From positions 62,001 to 126,000 of the forward strand of contig NZ_JARXVE010000011.1 of assembly GCF_029893345.1 (NCBI RefSeq): a stretch of DNA of 64,000 bases. Reading direction: 5' to 3'. The DNA is from Mycolicibacterium frederiksbergense. Lineage in GTDB: Bacteria; Actinomycetota; Actinomycetes; Mycobacteriales; Mycobacteriaceae. The position numbers and the translations under genes were made by a program. Below are positions 9,436 through 17,763 of this stretch, in pieces. Under the pieces are notes generated by a model. That model ran no database searches and was not told the origin of the DNA. It saw only the letters and a list, made by a program, of their open reading frames with translations. Numbering within the stretch: position 1 is the stretch's first letter; each line of letters opens with the position of its first letter.

Positions 9436-11258
9436 GCCGGCACCGTCAGGCCCAGACCGCGCAGCAGCGGGGCAGCCGAATTGGTCACGTCACCGGCGGT
9501 GATCGTCATCATCTCCTCGTCGGTGAAATCGTCGGAATCGGAATGATCGAGGCGGTATTCGCGCTCCTCCTCGGAACGCTCGACCAGGTTGCGGACGAAT
9601 CGGCCGTTGCCGGCGATGTCCAGGCTGCGCCGCGACACCCCGTTGGCGTCCGGCATGGTGGCCTCCGCCAGATAACCGAACAGCTTGCCCATCTCATCGT
9701 GGGCGGCCTGCTCGAACGTGCTGTCGCGTTTCTCGGCCATCCGCTCGGCGATCTCGACGAGTTCGGACGAGGAGTAGGACGGGAAGTCGATGCTGCGGGT
9801 GAACCGTGAGCGCAGACCCTCGTTGGTGTCCAGGAACATGTCGAGGTCCTTGCGGTAGCCCGCGACGATCACGACCAGCCGGTCACGGTCGTTCTCCATC
9901 CGGGCCAGCAGGGTGTCGATGGCGACCAGACCGAAGTCGTTCTTGGCACCGGTGGACACCAGCGCATAGGCCTCGTCGAGGAACAACACGCCGTCCAGCG
10001 CACTGTCGATGATCGCGTTGGTCTTGGCCTCGGTCTCACCGATGTGCTGGCCGATCAGGTCCGCGCGGTGCACCTCACGGACCGTCTCCTTCTTGAGAAG
10101 TCCCAGGCCGCAATAGATCTTGGCGACGACGCGGGCGATCGTGGTCTTGCCGGTGCCGGGCGGACCGGCGAACACCAGGTGGTTGGTGCGCTGCGCCACA
10201 GCCAGCCCGCGTTCCTGACGCCGGATCGACATGGCGACCGAGCTCTTGAGCCGCGCCACCTGGAACTTCACTTCTTCCAGACCGATGAACTCGGCCAGCT
10301 CGGCTTCGGCCTCGACGAGCAGGTGCGCCTTGCGTTCCTTGGCACCCGGGTCGACGAAGTCCGCTTCCGACGGCTCGGTCTCCGGATCCCACGGATCGGT
10401 CCTGGCCTCGATGCGCGCGGCGGTCGTGATGAGCAGCCCGAAGGTCGGATCCGACAGGGCCGCTTCGACCTGCTCGTTGTCCGGGTGGGCGGCGAAGAGA
10501 TCCTGCAGGACCTGGTTGGCGTCCTCGTCCTCGCCCTGTCCGCGCAGGGTCAGCGCCTTGGCCAACGCGCCGTCGAGGGCGGCCACCGCGACCGGGCCGG
10601 ACGGGTCCTCCAGGTAGGACAGGGCGGGCGCCAGCATGCCGAGCCGGGCCAGCGCGATGCCCAGCGCGATCCGCGCGGCATGCGCGCTGACCTGGTCCAA
10701 CGACGCGTCGGTGACGACCGGGGTGAGCAGCCGCACCACATCCGACCAACGCTGGGCGCGGTGGTTGATCGCCACCCGCAGCCAGGTGGCATTCAGCCAC
10801 CCGGGCCTGCGGTCCAGCACATCGGCGACCAGCGCGTCGGCCTCGGCGAACGCCCCCGCCTCGTAACGCCGTGCGGCGTAGGCGAGTTGGAAGTCGTCGA
10901 CCTCGCCGGCACGGAACTGCAGGTACAGCCCACTGTCATAGCTGAAACCGAGCTCACCCGCGGCCAGGTCGATCTCGCGTTGCAGCAGTCCGACGCTGGC
11001 CCGGGTACGCCACACCGCGTCGATGACCGGGCCCGACACGTCGCCCGCGGCGGCCAGACCGGTCCACGCGTCACAGTGATCGTGGGCGGTATGGGTCAGG
11101 CCAGCAAAGCCCGACCGGGCGGCGGTGAGATCGGCAGGCCGCTGCCGATCGTTCACCGTCAGACCGAGCGCACGACAACATGTGGCGAAACGGCTGATCA
11201 CATCTCGATCGAGCCGGGGCGCTCCCTGTGGCGGAGCCGCAAGCGTGTCACTACCCAT
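9432..11258 (-). CDS. eccA3: ESX-3 cytosolic AAA+ ATPase EccA3
   Basis: CbxX/CfqX-type AAA+ ATPase of ESX-3, thought to act on substrates or EspG chaperones in the cytosol. The 608 residues have a TPR-like helical N-terminal half and a C-terminal AAA domain with Walker A GPPGTGKT (about 364) and Walker B GVLFLDEAYAL (about 424). Upstream in-frame sequence is short and the ATG at 11258 begins a recognisable EccA3 N-terminus. This is the first gene of the ESX-3 operon, and two IdeR-like boxes lie 45-84 bp upstream of its start. Confidence 0.97.
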   Translation of the reverse strand: MGSDTLAAPPQGAPRLDRDVISRFATCCRALGLTVNDRQRPADLTAARSGFAGLTHTAHDHCDAWTGLAAAGDVSGPVIDAVWRTRASVGLLQREIDLAAGELGFSYDSGLYLQFRAGEVDDFQLAYAARRYEAGAFAEADALVADVLDRRPGWLNATWLRVAINHRAQRWSDVVRLLTPVVTDASLDQVSAHAARIALGIALARLGMLAPALSYLEDPSGPVAVAALDGALAKALTLRGQGEDEDANQVLQDLFAAHPDNEQVEAALSDPTFGLLITTAARIEARTDPWDPETEPSEADFVDPGAKERKAHLLVEAEAELAEFIGLEEVKFQVARLKSSVAMSIRRQERGLAVAQRTNHLVFAGPPGTGKTTIARVVAKIYCGLGLLKKETVREVHRADLIGQHIGETEAKTNAIIDSALDGVLFLDEAYALVSTGAKNDFGLVAIDTLLARMENDRDRLVVIVAGYRKDLDMFLDTNEGLRSRFTRSIDFPSYSSSELVEIAERMAEKRDSTFEQAAHDEMGKLFGYLAEATMPDANGVSRRSLDIAGNGRFVRNLVERSEEEREYRLDHSDSDDFTDEEMMTITAGDVTNSAAPLLRGLGLTVPA

Positions 11259-11302
11259 ATTCGTGCCCGGGAGCGACGCGCACCCCCGACTCTCTCCTTA
11301 TG

Positions 11303-11342
11303 TATGGCTAAGCTAACTTTCGCTGAAGTTAGCATTGCATAA
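11303..11342 (-). promoter_or_regulatory. Two tandem IdeR-like iron boxes upstream of eccA3
   Basis: Two 19-bp sequences starting at 11303 and 11324 each match the mycobacterial IdeR consensus (TTAGGTTAGGCTAACCTAA) at 12 of 19 positions by eye. They are spaced 21 bp apart, about two helical turns. The inner part also forms an inverted repeat, GCTAACTT ... AAGTTAGC (11312-11319 and 11326-11333). IdeR repression of ESX-3 under iron sufficiency is established in mycobacteria; these sites are inferred from sequence only. Confidence 0.7.
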
Positions 11343-11387
11343 CTTAACTGTCGAGAGGCACGTATCTACCAGAGGTGGTGAAGCCAC

Positions 11388-12281
11388 TCACCTCTTAGTC
11401 GCGGTCACCAGGCTGATAGTTCCCGTCATCACGCCGGCATCCGAATCCGGACCCGGAATTGGCCGGCCCACCTGTTGCAGATATGCATGCAAGGGTGTCG
11501 CCACTGCGTCCCAGCCCCGCGAGCCGAACCACTGTTCGACGGGCGCGTGCTGCTCGTTGTACACCAGGGTGAAGAAGGCGTTCTCCTCGCCGGAAGCCAC
11601 CGCTTCGGCCCGCTTGGCCTCGAACGCTTCGGCCGGCATCGGGAGCGCCTCCTCGACGCCGACAAAGCTGCCCGGGGCGGCCAGCGCATCGATCCCAGCA
11701 AACAGCCGTTCCTGCGCCGAATCCGGCAGATAGATCAGCAATCCCTCGACGATCCACGCCGAGGGCCGGGACGGGTCGAAGCCGCTCGCCTGCAGCGCCT
11801 GCGGCCAGTCCTCTCGCAGGTCGACCGCGACCTCGCGCCGCTCGGCCGTCGGCGCCGTACCCAGCCGATCCATGGTGTCGCGCTTGAACTCCAGCACCCG
11901 GGGCTGGTCCAACTCGAAGACCACGGTGCCCTCGGCCCACGGCAACCGGTAGGCCCGCGAGTCCAGGCCGGCCGCCAACAACACGATCTGCTTCACCCCG
12001 GCGTCGATCACCCGGATGAAGTAGTCGTCGAAGTACTTCGTCCGGGCACCCTGGAAATTGACGAAATGCTCACCGAACTCGGTCTGCAGCGGGTGCTCGG
12101 GGTCGGTGCCCTCGACCGCGGTCGTCCACTCACCCCCGACGGCACGGCAGAATGCCTCGGCATGCGGGTCGACGGCCAGCGGATCGGGTTTCCGCGCCTC
12201 CAATGCCCTTGAAGCGGCCACGAATAACGCTGTCGACCCTACGCTCGTGGTGATATCCCAGTTGTCATCATCTGTACGCAC
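11388..12281 (-). CDS. SAM-dependent methyltransferase, LCM-like family (Rv0281-type)
   Basis: Class I methyltransferase of the leucine-carboxyl-methyltransferase-like family that is expanded in mycobacteria; substrate unknown. The SAM-binding region is visible in LLAAGLDSRAYRLPWAEG, followed by VFELDQPRVLEFK. A GTG at 12281 giving VRTDDDNWDITTSVGSTAL (297 aa) is preferred over the longer frame to 12302, because family members start at this point. It lies directly upstream of eccA3, as Rv0281 does in M. tuberculosis, but ends before the IdeR boxes, so it is not in the iron-regulated unit. Confidence 0.88.
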   Translation of the reverse strand: MRTDDDNWDITTSVGSTALFVAASRALEARKPDPLAVDPHAEAFCRAVGGEWTTAVEGTDPEHPLQTEFGEHFVNFQGARTKYFDDYFIRVIDAGVKQIVLLAAGLDSRAYRLPWAEGTVVFELDQPRVLEFKRDTMDRLGTAPTAERREVAVDLREDWPQALQASGFDPSRPSAWIVEGLLIYLPDSAQERLFAGIDALAAPGSFVGVEEALPMPAEAFEAKRAEAVASGEENAFFTLVYNEQHAPVEQWFGSRGWDAVATPLHAYLQQVGRPIPGPDSDAGVMTGTISLVTATKR

Positions 12282-12311
12282 CGCCGCGAGGGTACGCCGC
12301 AAATCTGGCAG

Positions 12312-13211
12312 CTAAACCAGCGGACGACCGGTACGGATGCGCCAATCAAGATCCTTGAGCAGCACATTGAACGGGAACTGCTGCAGGAACGACGGCAGCA
12401 GGTTGTTGATCGTGCCCAGCGCCGCGATCAACTGATCGAACCGCTTCTGACGCTTGGCATCCCAGGGCAACCGCATCTCGTCCCGGAACCGCTGCGGGAG
12501 AAACCCGGTGGTGATCAGCAGCGCCACCTCGTCGAGCCGGCGCTGCACCCCGCGCGGCAGCACCGTCTTCTTCGGCCGGCCCGCCGCGATCGGATACAGG
12601 TACCGCCGCACCGTGTCGTCGATGTGCACCTTCTGCAGCGATTCCGCCCAGTACCGGTCGAACGCGGCCCGGTCGGCCGGCCACATTTCCTCCGGGACTT
12701 GCAGCGTGGTGCCCATCGTGACGCTCTCGCGATAGTGCCGGTCGGCGGTCTCGTCGTCCATCTCGCCGACGAACATCCGGAACACATCCACCCCGCCCTT
12801 GTAGAGGCAGGCGGCCACCCACAGCTGCAGATTCTTGTCGAACGCGTTGTATTTCACCGGACTGTCGTCGGTGGAGTACACCTGCGCGTGCGCCTTGTTG
12901 ACCGCGCGGCGGAATGCCGCCTTCTGGGCATCGCTGCCGCGGGTGGCCACCGCCAAGTAGGTGAACGTGGTCCTGGCCCGCTTGACCGGGTGCAGGTCCG
13001 TGCGACCGGTGTCGACCCGACTTTCGACGACGCCGTAGCCCACAGCCGGGTTGGCCAGCTGCATGATCACATTGGCCGGCCCGGCCAGCAGCGCCACTCC
13101 CATCAGTCCGTCAGCGAAGCTCGCGCCACGTCGGCGCCATTGCGCGGCCCTGGGACCGGCCGACTCGCCCATCGCCCGTTCAACATGCGGGACTGGTTCG
13201 CTGAGCGTCAT
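12312..13211 (-). CDS. MpaB-like (DUF2236) oxygenase family protein
   Basis: Member of the DUF2236 / MpaB-rubber-oxygenase catalytic fold, which includes haem or metal oxygenases; the mycobacterial substrate is unknown. The 299-residue protein contains the family pattern TFTYLAVATRGS, a central WVAACLYKG segment and a helical C-terminus. It starts at an ATG preceded by a strong GGGGGAG site. It is divergent from the TetR gene at 13286, with a palindrome between them, and the arrangement matches Rv0276/Rv0275c. Control by that TetR is therefore likely. Confidence 0.8.
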   Translation of the reverse strand: MTLSEPVPHVERAMGESAGPRAAQWRRRGASFADGLMGVALLAGPANVIMQLANPAVGYGVVESRVDTGRTDLHPVKRARTTFTYLAVATRGSDAQKAAFRRAVNKAHAQVYSTDDSPVKYNAFDKNLQLWVAACLYKGGVDVFRMFVGEMDDETADRHYRESVTMGTTLQVPEEMWPADRAAFDRYWAESLQKVHIDDTVRRYLYPIAAGRPKKTVLPRGVQRRLDEVALLITTGFLPQRFRDEMRLPWDAKRQKRFDQLIAALGTINNLLPSFLQQFPFNVLLKDLDWRIRTGRPLV

Positions 13212-13222
13212 GACTCCCCCTC

Positions 13223-13243
13223 GAAACTGAGAACGTCCGTTTC
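13223..13243. promoter_or_regulatory. Palindrome between the MpaB-like gene and tetR, candidate TetR operator
   Basis: A 21-bp imperfect palindrome with eight-base arms GAAACTGA and TCCGTTTC (seven of eight positions symmetric) around GAACG. It lies in the 74-bp divergent intergenic gap and covers the probable promoters of both genes. Size and position are typical of TetR-family operators; binding is inferred. Confidence 0.5.
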
Positions 13244-13285
13244 CCGATACTGGCCCGCCGGGCCGACAGGTGTCAAGATGTTCGG

Positions 13286-13900
13286 GTGAAGCCGGTCCGC
13301 CCGTATCGAGGCATCGAAGCGGCCGACCGCCTCGCGCAGCGGCGCAGCCAGCTACTCGAGGCCGGGCTGGATCTCTTGGGAACCGAAGACACCGAGGTGA
13401 CGGTGCGCGCGGTATGCCGCAACGCCGGATTGGCCGCGCGGTATTTCTACGAGAGCTTCGCCGACAAGGATCATTTTGTCGCCGAGGTCTACGACTGGGT
13501 GATCGCCGACATCGCCACCTCGACGCAGGCCGCGGTTACCGCGGTCCCGCTGGCTGAGCAGACCCAAGCGGCAATGACCAACATCGTCCACCTGATCGTC
13601 AAGGATCAGCGGATCGGTCGGCTGCTGTTCAGCACCAGACTGTCCAATGAAGTTCTGGCCCGCAAGCGCGTCGAGTCCACCGCACTCTTCGCCACGCTGC
13701 TCGGCCAACACGTCGGTGATACCTGGCAGCTGCGTCACGACGACTCCGCCAATGCCACCTGGCATTTCGCGGTCGGCGGGGTGGCACAGACGATCAGCGC
13801 CTGGCTGTCCGGTGAGCTTTCGCTCTCCCCGGAACAGCTCATCGACCAGCTGCGCTCGATGCTCGACGCACTGGCAGGAATGCAGCCGCCGGCGGCTTGA
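13286..13900 (+). CDS. TetR/AcrR family transcriptional regulator
   Basis: One-component repressor of 204 residues. The N-terminal helix-turn-helix is visible in VTVRAVCRNAGLAARYFYES followed by FADKDHFVAEVYDW, the classic TetR signature; the C-terminal ligand domain is unassigned. The GTG at 13286 is used. Its divergent position next to the MpaB-like oxygenase, with a shared palindrome, suggests it represses that gene and itself. The locus corresponds to Rv0275c by synteny. Confidence 0.9.
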   Translation: MKPVRPYRGIEAADRLAQRRSQLLEAGLDLLGTEDTEVTVRAVCRNAGLAARYFYESFADKDHFVAEVYDWVIADIATSTQAAVTAVPLAEQTQAAMTNIVHLIVKDQRIGRLLFSTRLSNEVLARKRVESTALFATLLGQHVGDTWQLRHDDSANATWHFAVGGVAQTISAWLSGELSLSPEQLIDQLRSMLDALAGMQPPAA

Positions 13901-14213
13901 GGTGTCCAGCCCGGTATTGCTGCGTGAACGCAAGATTTCGGCGGTACTTCACCATGGCTTACGCGCTGATGCCAACCTTGCCGGTCGAATCACCATTCAA
14001 GCTCACGGCGGAATGAGCGGCGTAACTACGTCGCTATCAGCAATTCGTGTGATCACCCCGCATAACCTTTGAGCGAGCGCATGTCTCCGACTACGCGCAC
14101 AGGGCTGCGGAAGGGACGACTGCGATGTCGATCGCGCCTACGCCCGCAAATCGGCGTATGAGTTTCGGCAATAATCGATTGCGAACGCTCTCAGCATCGG
14201 ATGGAGTGGAGCG
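13901..14213. other. Intergenic stretch without a recognised gene
   Basis: About 310 bp between tetR and the APH-like gene. No open frame with a recognisable product, RNA gene or clear terminator was seen. Base composition appears less GC-biased than the flanking genes, with many ATAA/GATT words. Together with the APH-like gene downstream this may be an acquired segment. Confidence 0.5.
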
Positions 14214-14912
14214 ATGTGGGAAACCGTTGAGAGCGGAAGGTCCGGCGATGTCGTCCAAGCGAATCGTGGTGTCGTACGCAAAACCTCAGCTGGAGCACCG
14301 GCTGAGGCAGAGAAACTAGTCTGGTTGGGCAACCAGGGGCTCCCCGTGCCCGAGGTCTTCGATGTTGGTGCGGACTGGTACGAGATGGCGAGGGTGCCTG
14401 GGCGTTCGGCGGACTCCACGTGGCCGGCCAGTCAAGCAAATTCCGTTATTGACGCGATTGCGGATGTGTTGATTGCGCTTCACGACTTGGACGCCAACCA
14501 GTGTCCCTTCAACCGCACTCTTGACTTTACAGTCGCCGCCGCGGTCGACGCCGTCCAGCACGGAAAAGTGGATACAGCGGACCTCGACGCGGAACGTGAG
14601 GGCTGGACGGCCGATAGATTACTGGCCGAGCTTCGCCGTACCCGCCCAACCCACGAAGATGTGGTCGTCGCCCATGGCGACCTTTGCCTCGACAATCTAA
14701 TTGTCGACGGCCACACCGTCACACTGATCGACGTGCCGCGCCTGGGTCGCGCCGATCGCCACTTGGACCTGGCACTCCTGACTAGAGACCTCGCAGACTC
14801 CTGGACCGCCTCCTGTCCGGATCAGGCGACCCACCGCCTCATCGGACGGTATGGCATCGAGTTGGACCCCACCCTAGTTACCTTCTACCGGCTTCTTGAT
14901 GAGTTCTTCTAA
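14214..14912 (+). CDS. APH(3')-like aminoglycoside phosphotransferase family protein
   Basis: Small kinase of 232 residues resembling aminoglycoside 3'-phosphotransferases. The catalytic loop VVAHGDLCLDN has the Asp and the Asn expected for phosphotransfer. The downstream metal-binding segment reads LIDVPRLGRADRHLDLAL, close to the IDxGRLGVADRYQDIAL pattern of APH(3'). The C-terminus FYRLLDEFF is also typical. It is about 30 residues shorter than usual APH(3') enzymes, mainly at the N-terminus. The ATG at 14214 has GGAG seven bases upstream, and an in-frame stop lies at 14172. Whether it confers resistance or acts on another substrate cannot be told from sequence. Confidence 0.82.
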   Translation: MWETVESGRSGDVVQANRGVVRKTSAGAPAEAEKLVWLGNQGLPVPEVFDVGADWYEMARVPGRSADSTWPASQANSVIDAIADVLIALHDLDANQCPFNRTLDFTVAAAVDAVQHGKVDTADLDAEREGWTADRLLAELRRTRPTHEDVVVAHGDLCLDNLIVDGHTVTLIDVPRLGRADRHLDLALLTRDLADSWTASCPDQATHRLIGRYGIELDPTLVTFYRLLDEFF

Positions 14913-15052
14913 CGGACAGGCACCTGACGCACGTTATCTTCTTGGGGGACGCTAGGGATCGAGTTCGGCGGGCGCATTGCCGCTCCGTGCCCGGGTGAAC
15001 CGGGACAGAAAAATCCAAGCCTCCTGTACCGCCGCACCGGCATGATGGCGGT

Positions 15053-15892
15053 ATGACGATTCCCGGACACACTCCAGGTCAGGCAGTAGCCGATACCGGC
15101 ATCCTGGTGGCCGCCATCCGCGCCGAGGAAACCCGCCGCGCGGACTGCCTTTTCACCGATCCGTTCGCACAGAAACTGGCCGGTGAATCGGGGCAGCGGA
15201 TGCTCGCCGAGGCCGTCGCCGCCACCGGCGAGAAATCCATGCTGCAGATCGTGGTGCGGACCCGGTTCTGGGACGAGGCGCTGCTGCGTGCGGTACCCCC
15301 GATCACGCAGGTGGTGATCCTCGCCGCCGGCCTGGACGCACGGGCCTACCGGCTGCCGTGGCCCGAGGACACCACGGTGTTCGAGCTGGACCAGCCCGCG
15401 GTGGTCGCGGCCAAGAACACGGTGCTGGCCGACGACGAGCCGCGGGCCCGGCGGGTGGCGATCGGTATCAACCTCGCCGAGGACTGGACCGGTGCGCTGC
15501 GGGCCAACGGCTTCGACCCCGCTGTGCCGACGGTCTGGTTGATCGAAGGGTTGTTGCAGTATCTCGACGAGTCCGCTGTACACACCTTGTTCGCGCGGGT
15601 CGACGCGATGTCGGCGCCCGGTTCGGTGCTGCTCTACGACATCGTCGGCAAGGCGCTGCTGGACAGCGTGATGCTGGAGGCAGTCCGCGAGCGGATGACC
15701 CGCAGCGGCGCGCCGTGGCTGTTCGCCACCGACACCCCGGCGCAGCTGTGCGAGCGACTGGGCTGGTCGGCGGTGGTCACCGATGTGGCCGAACCGGGCA
15801 ACCGCTGGAACCGTTGGTTCGCCCCCGCCGTGCCGCTGGACGTGCCGAATGTGCCGCGCGGCTACTTCGTCGAGGCCACCAAGGTCGCTTGA
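15053..15892 (+). CDS. SAM-dependent methyltransferase, LCM-like family (second copy)
   Basis: A 279-residue methyltransferase of the same family as the gene at 11388 but clearly diverged. The SAM site is visible in ILAAGLDARAYRLPWPED, followed by FELDQPAVVAAK. Substrate unknown. It converges with the VOC gene and the two coding regions overlap by 31 bp at their 3' ends. Confidence 0.87.
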   Translation: MTIPGHTPGQAVADTGILVAAIRAEETRRADCLFTDPFAQKLAGESGQRMLAEAVAATGEKSMLQIVVRTRFWDEALLRAVPPITQVVILAAGLDARAYRLPWPEDTTVFELDQPAVVAAKNTVLADDEPRARRVAIGINLAEDWTGALRANGFDPAVPTVWLIEGLLQYLDESAVHTLFARVDAMSAPGSVLLYDIVGKALLDSVMLEAVRERMTRSGAPWLFATDTPAQLCERLGWSAVVTDVAEPGNRWNRWFAPAVPLDVPNVPRGYFVEATKVA

Positions 15893-16455
15893 GCCGGTCG
15901 CCGGTCGGCCGCCGTCTTGGGTGCCACCTGAGTGTCGTCGTCGGTGAATTCCTTGGTCCAGCAGGCGAACTCCAGGGTGATCCCGTCCGGGTCGAGGAAG
16001 TAGAACGACCGCACGTAGACGCCGGGATGCACCGTCGCGGAAGCCTGCATCGGGCTGTCGTCGTGGTTGAGCACCGGTCCGACCCGGACGCCCTTGGCCT
16101 TGAGCTTCTGCCGGTACTCATCGAACTTCTCGGCGGGCACATGCAGCGCGATGTGGTTCATCGATCCAGTGGCGCTGATGAATTCACCGATGCCGGGGAT
16201 CGCGGCCGGCGCCGACACCCCGGGCACCCCGTCCGGGGCGTCGCGGAACCAGAAGAAGGCGATGCAGTCGCCGTTGCCGGCGTCGAAGAAGAAGTGCTGC
16301 CCCATCCCTCCGGGCAGGTCCAGTGATTTGACCAGGGGCATGCCGAGCACGTTGGTGTAGAAATCGACGGTGCGCGCCATGTCCGAGCAGACCAATGCCA
16401 CATGGTTGATCCCGCCGAACTCGAACTCCGGGTTGGGATTGTCGGGCTTGATCAC
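15862..16455 (-). CDS. VOC (glyoxalase/dioxygenase superfamily) protein
   Basis: Vicinal-oxygen-chelate fold protein of 197 residues with two paired beta-alpha-beta repeats. The start of the first is INHVALVCSDMARTVDFYTN and of the second MNHIALHVPAEKFDEY. Candidate metal ligands are the His in NHVAL, the His in NHIAL and the Glu in TLEFACW. The GTG at 16455 is preferred because an excellent GGAGG lies nine bases upstream; the longer frame to 16518 lacks this. Synteny suggests the Rv0274 orthologue. Function unknown. Confidence 0.85.
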   Translation of the reverse strand: MIKPDNPNPEFEFGGINHVALVCSDMARTVDFYTNVLGMPLVKSLDLPGGMGQHFFFDAGNGDCIAFFWFRDAPDGVPGVSAPAAIPGIGEFISATGSMNHIALHVPAEKFDEYRQKLKAKGVRVGPVLNHDDSPMQASATVHPGVYVRSFYFLDPDGITLEFACWTKEFTDDDTQVAPKTAADRRPAQATLVASTK

Positions 16456-16626
16456 GTCGATACACCTCCGCGGCAAACGCATCAGAACCTGGCACAACTG
16501 CGCAGCTGAACCTAACATCAGATCCAGATGCGATCAATGGCCGCGAGGAAGTATGTGAAACATGCCCGGTAGCAAGGCTTCTGCCCTGAGGACGACGCGT
16601 ATCCACCGCGAGGGGAACCTGCAGCC

Positions 16627-17763
16627 ATGAGCAAAGCGTCGGTGGCCGCCGCCGGTGTGATCCGCGACTTCGTCGGTGTGGAATCGCCGACCGCCCGCCG
16701 CGCCGGCGCGGGCGGACACCCGTGTCAGGGCATCTACTACCGCGGCGTGGGACGCAAACCCAAGGTGGCGGTGATCGCCACGCACTACCAGATCGACTTC
16801 TCCGAGCACTACCTCGCCAACTACCTGGCCACCAGGGGCGTCGGCTTTCTCGGCTGGAACACCCGGTTCCGCGGGTTCGAGAGCAGCTTCCTACTGGACC
16901 ACGCGCTGGTCGACATCGGGGTCGGGGTGCATTGGCTGCGCGACACCCAGGGCATCGAAACCATTGTGCTGCTCGGCAACTCCGGTGGCGGCTCACTGAT
17001 GGCGGCCTATCAGGCCCAGACCATCGATCACCACATCAGGCCGCTGGACGGGATGCGGCCTGCCGCGGGTCTGACCGAACTGCCGCCCGCGGACGGATAT
17101 GTGGCCAGCGCAGCACATCCGGGCCGCCCGGACGTGCTGACCGCCTGGATGGACGCCTCGGTTCTGGACGAGAACGACGCCATCGCCAGCGATCCCGACC
17201 TGGACCTGTTCGACGAGCGCAACGGCCCGCCCTATTCACCCGAGTTCGTGGCGCGGTACCGCGCGGCCCAGGTCGCCCGCAACGAGAAGATCACCGACTG
17301 GGCCGAGGCCGAACTCAAACGGGTTCAGGCTGCTGGATATTCGGACCGACCCTTCACGGTGATGCGCACCTGGGCCGACCCGAGGATGGTCGATCCGGGC
17401 ATCGAACCGACCCACCGGCAACCCAACTCGTGCTATGCCGGGGTACCGGTCAAGGCGAACCGCTCGGCCCGGGGCATCGCCGCGGCCACCACCCTGCGCA
17501 ACTGGATCGGCATGTGGAGCCTGCGCCACGCCCAGACCAGGGCCGAACCGCACCTGGCCAGGATCACCTGCCCGGCACTGGTGATCAACGCCGACCAGGA
17601 CACCGGGGTGTATCCGTCCGACGCGCAACGCATTTTCGATGCGCTGGGGAGCACCGACAAGACCCGGTGCTCGATCGACACCGATCACTACTTCACCACC
17701 CCGGGGGCGCGCAGCGAGCAGGCCGATACCATCGCCCGATGGATCATGCGGCGGTGGCGGTGA
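16627..17763 (+). CDS. Alpha/beta hydrolase family protein (Rv0272c-type)
   Basis: Cytosolic alpha/beta hydrolase of 378 residues. The nucleophile elbow is LLGNSGGGS, with Ser in G-N-S-G-G; a candidate acid is Asp in NADQDTGVYPSD and the candidate His is in TDHYF. Substrate unknown. Its stop overlaps the start of the D-2-hydroxyacid dehydrogenase (GTGA), so the two enzymes are probably made together. In M. tuberculosis the similarly sized Rv0272c lies beside fadE6, as here. Confidence 0.83.
   Translation: MSKASVAAAGVIRDFVGVESPTARRAGAGGHPCQGIYYRGVGRKPKVAVIATHYQIDFSEHYLANYLATRGVGFLGWNTRFRGFESSFLLDHALVDIGVGVHWLRDTQGIETIVLLGNSGGGSLMAAYQAQTIDHHIRPLDGMRPAAGLTELPPADGYVASAAHPGRPDVLTAWMDASVLDENDAIASDPDLDLFDERNGPPYSPEFVARYRAAQVARNEKITDWAEAELKRVQAAGYSDRPFTVMRTWADPRMVDPGIEPTHRQPNSCYAGVPVKANRSARGIAAATTLRNWIGMWSLRHAQTRAEPHLARITCPALVINADQDTGVYPSDAQRIFDALGSTDKTRCSIDTDHYFTTPGARSEQADTIARWIMRRWR

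Noticed and set aside
14138..14419. Minus-strand 93-codon frame across the APH-like gene start
   Set aside because: No ribosome-binding site or domain; antisense to a gene with clear kinase motifs.
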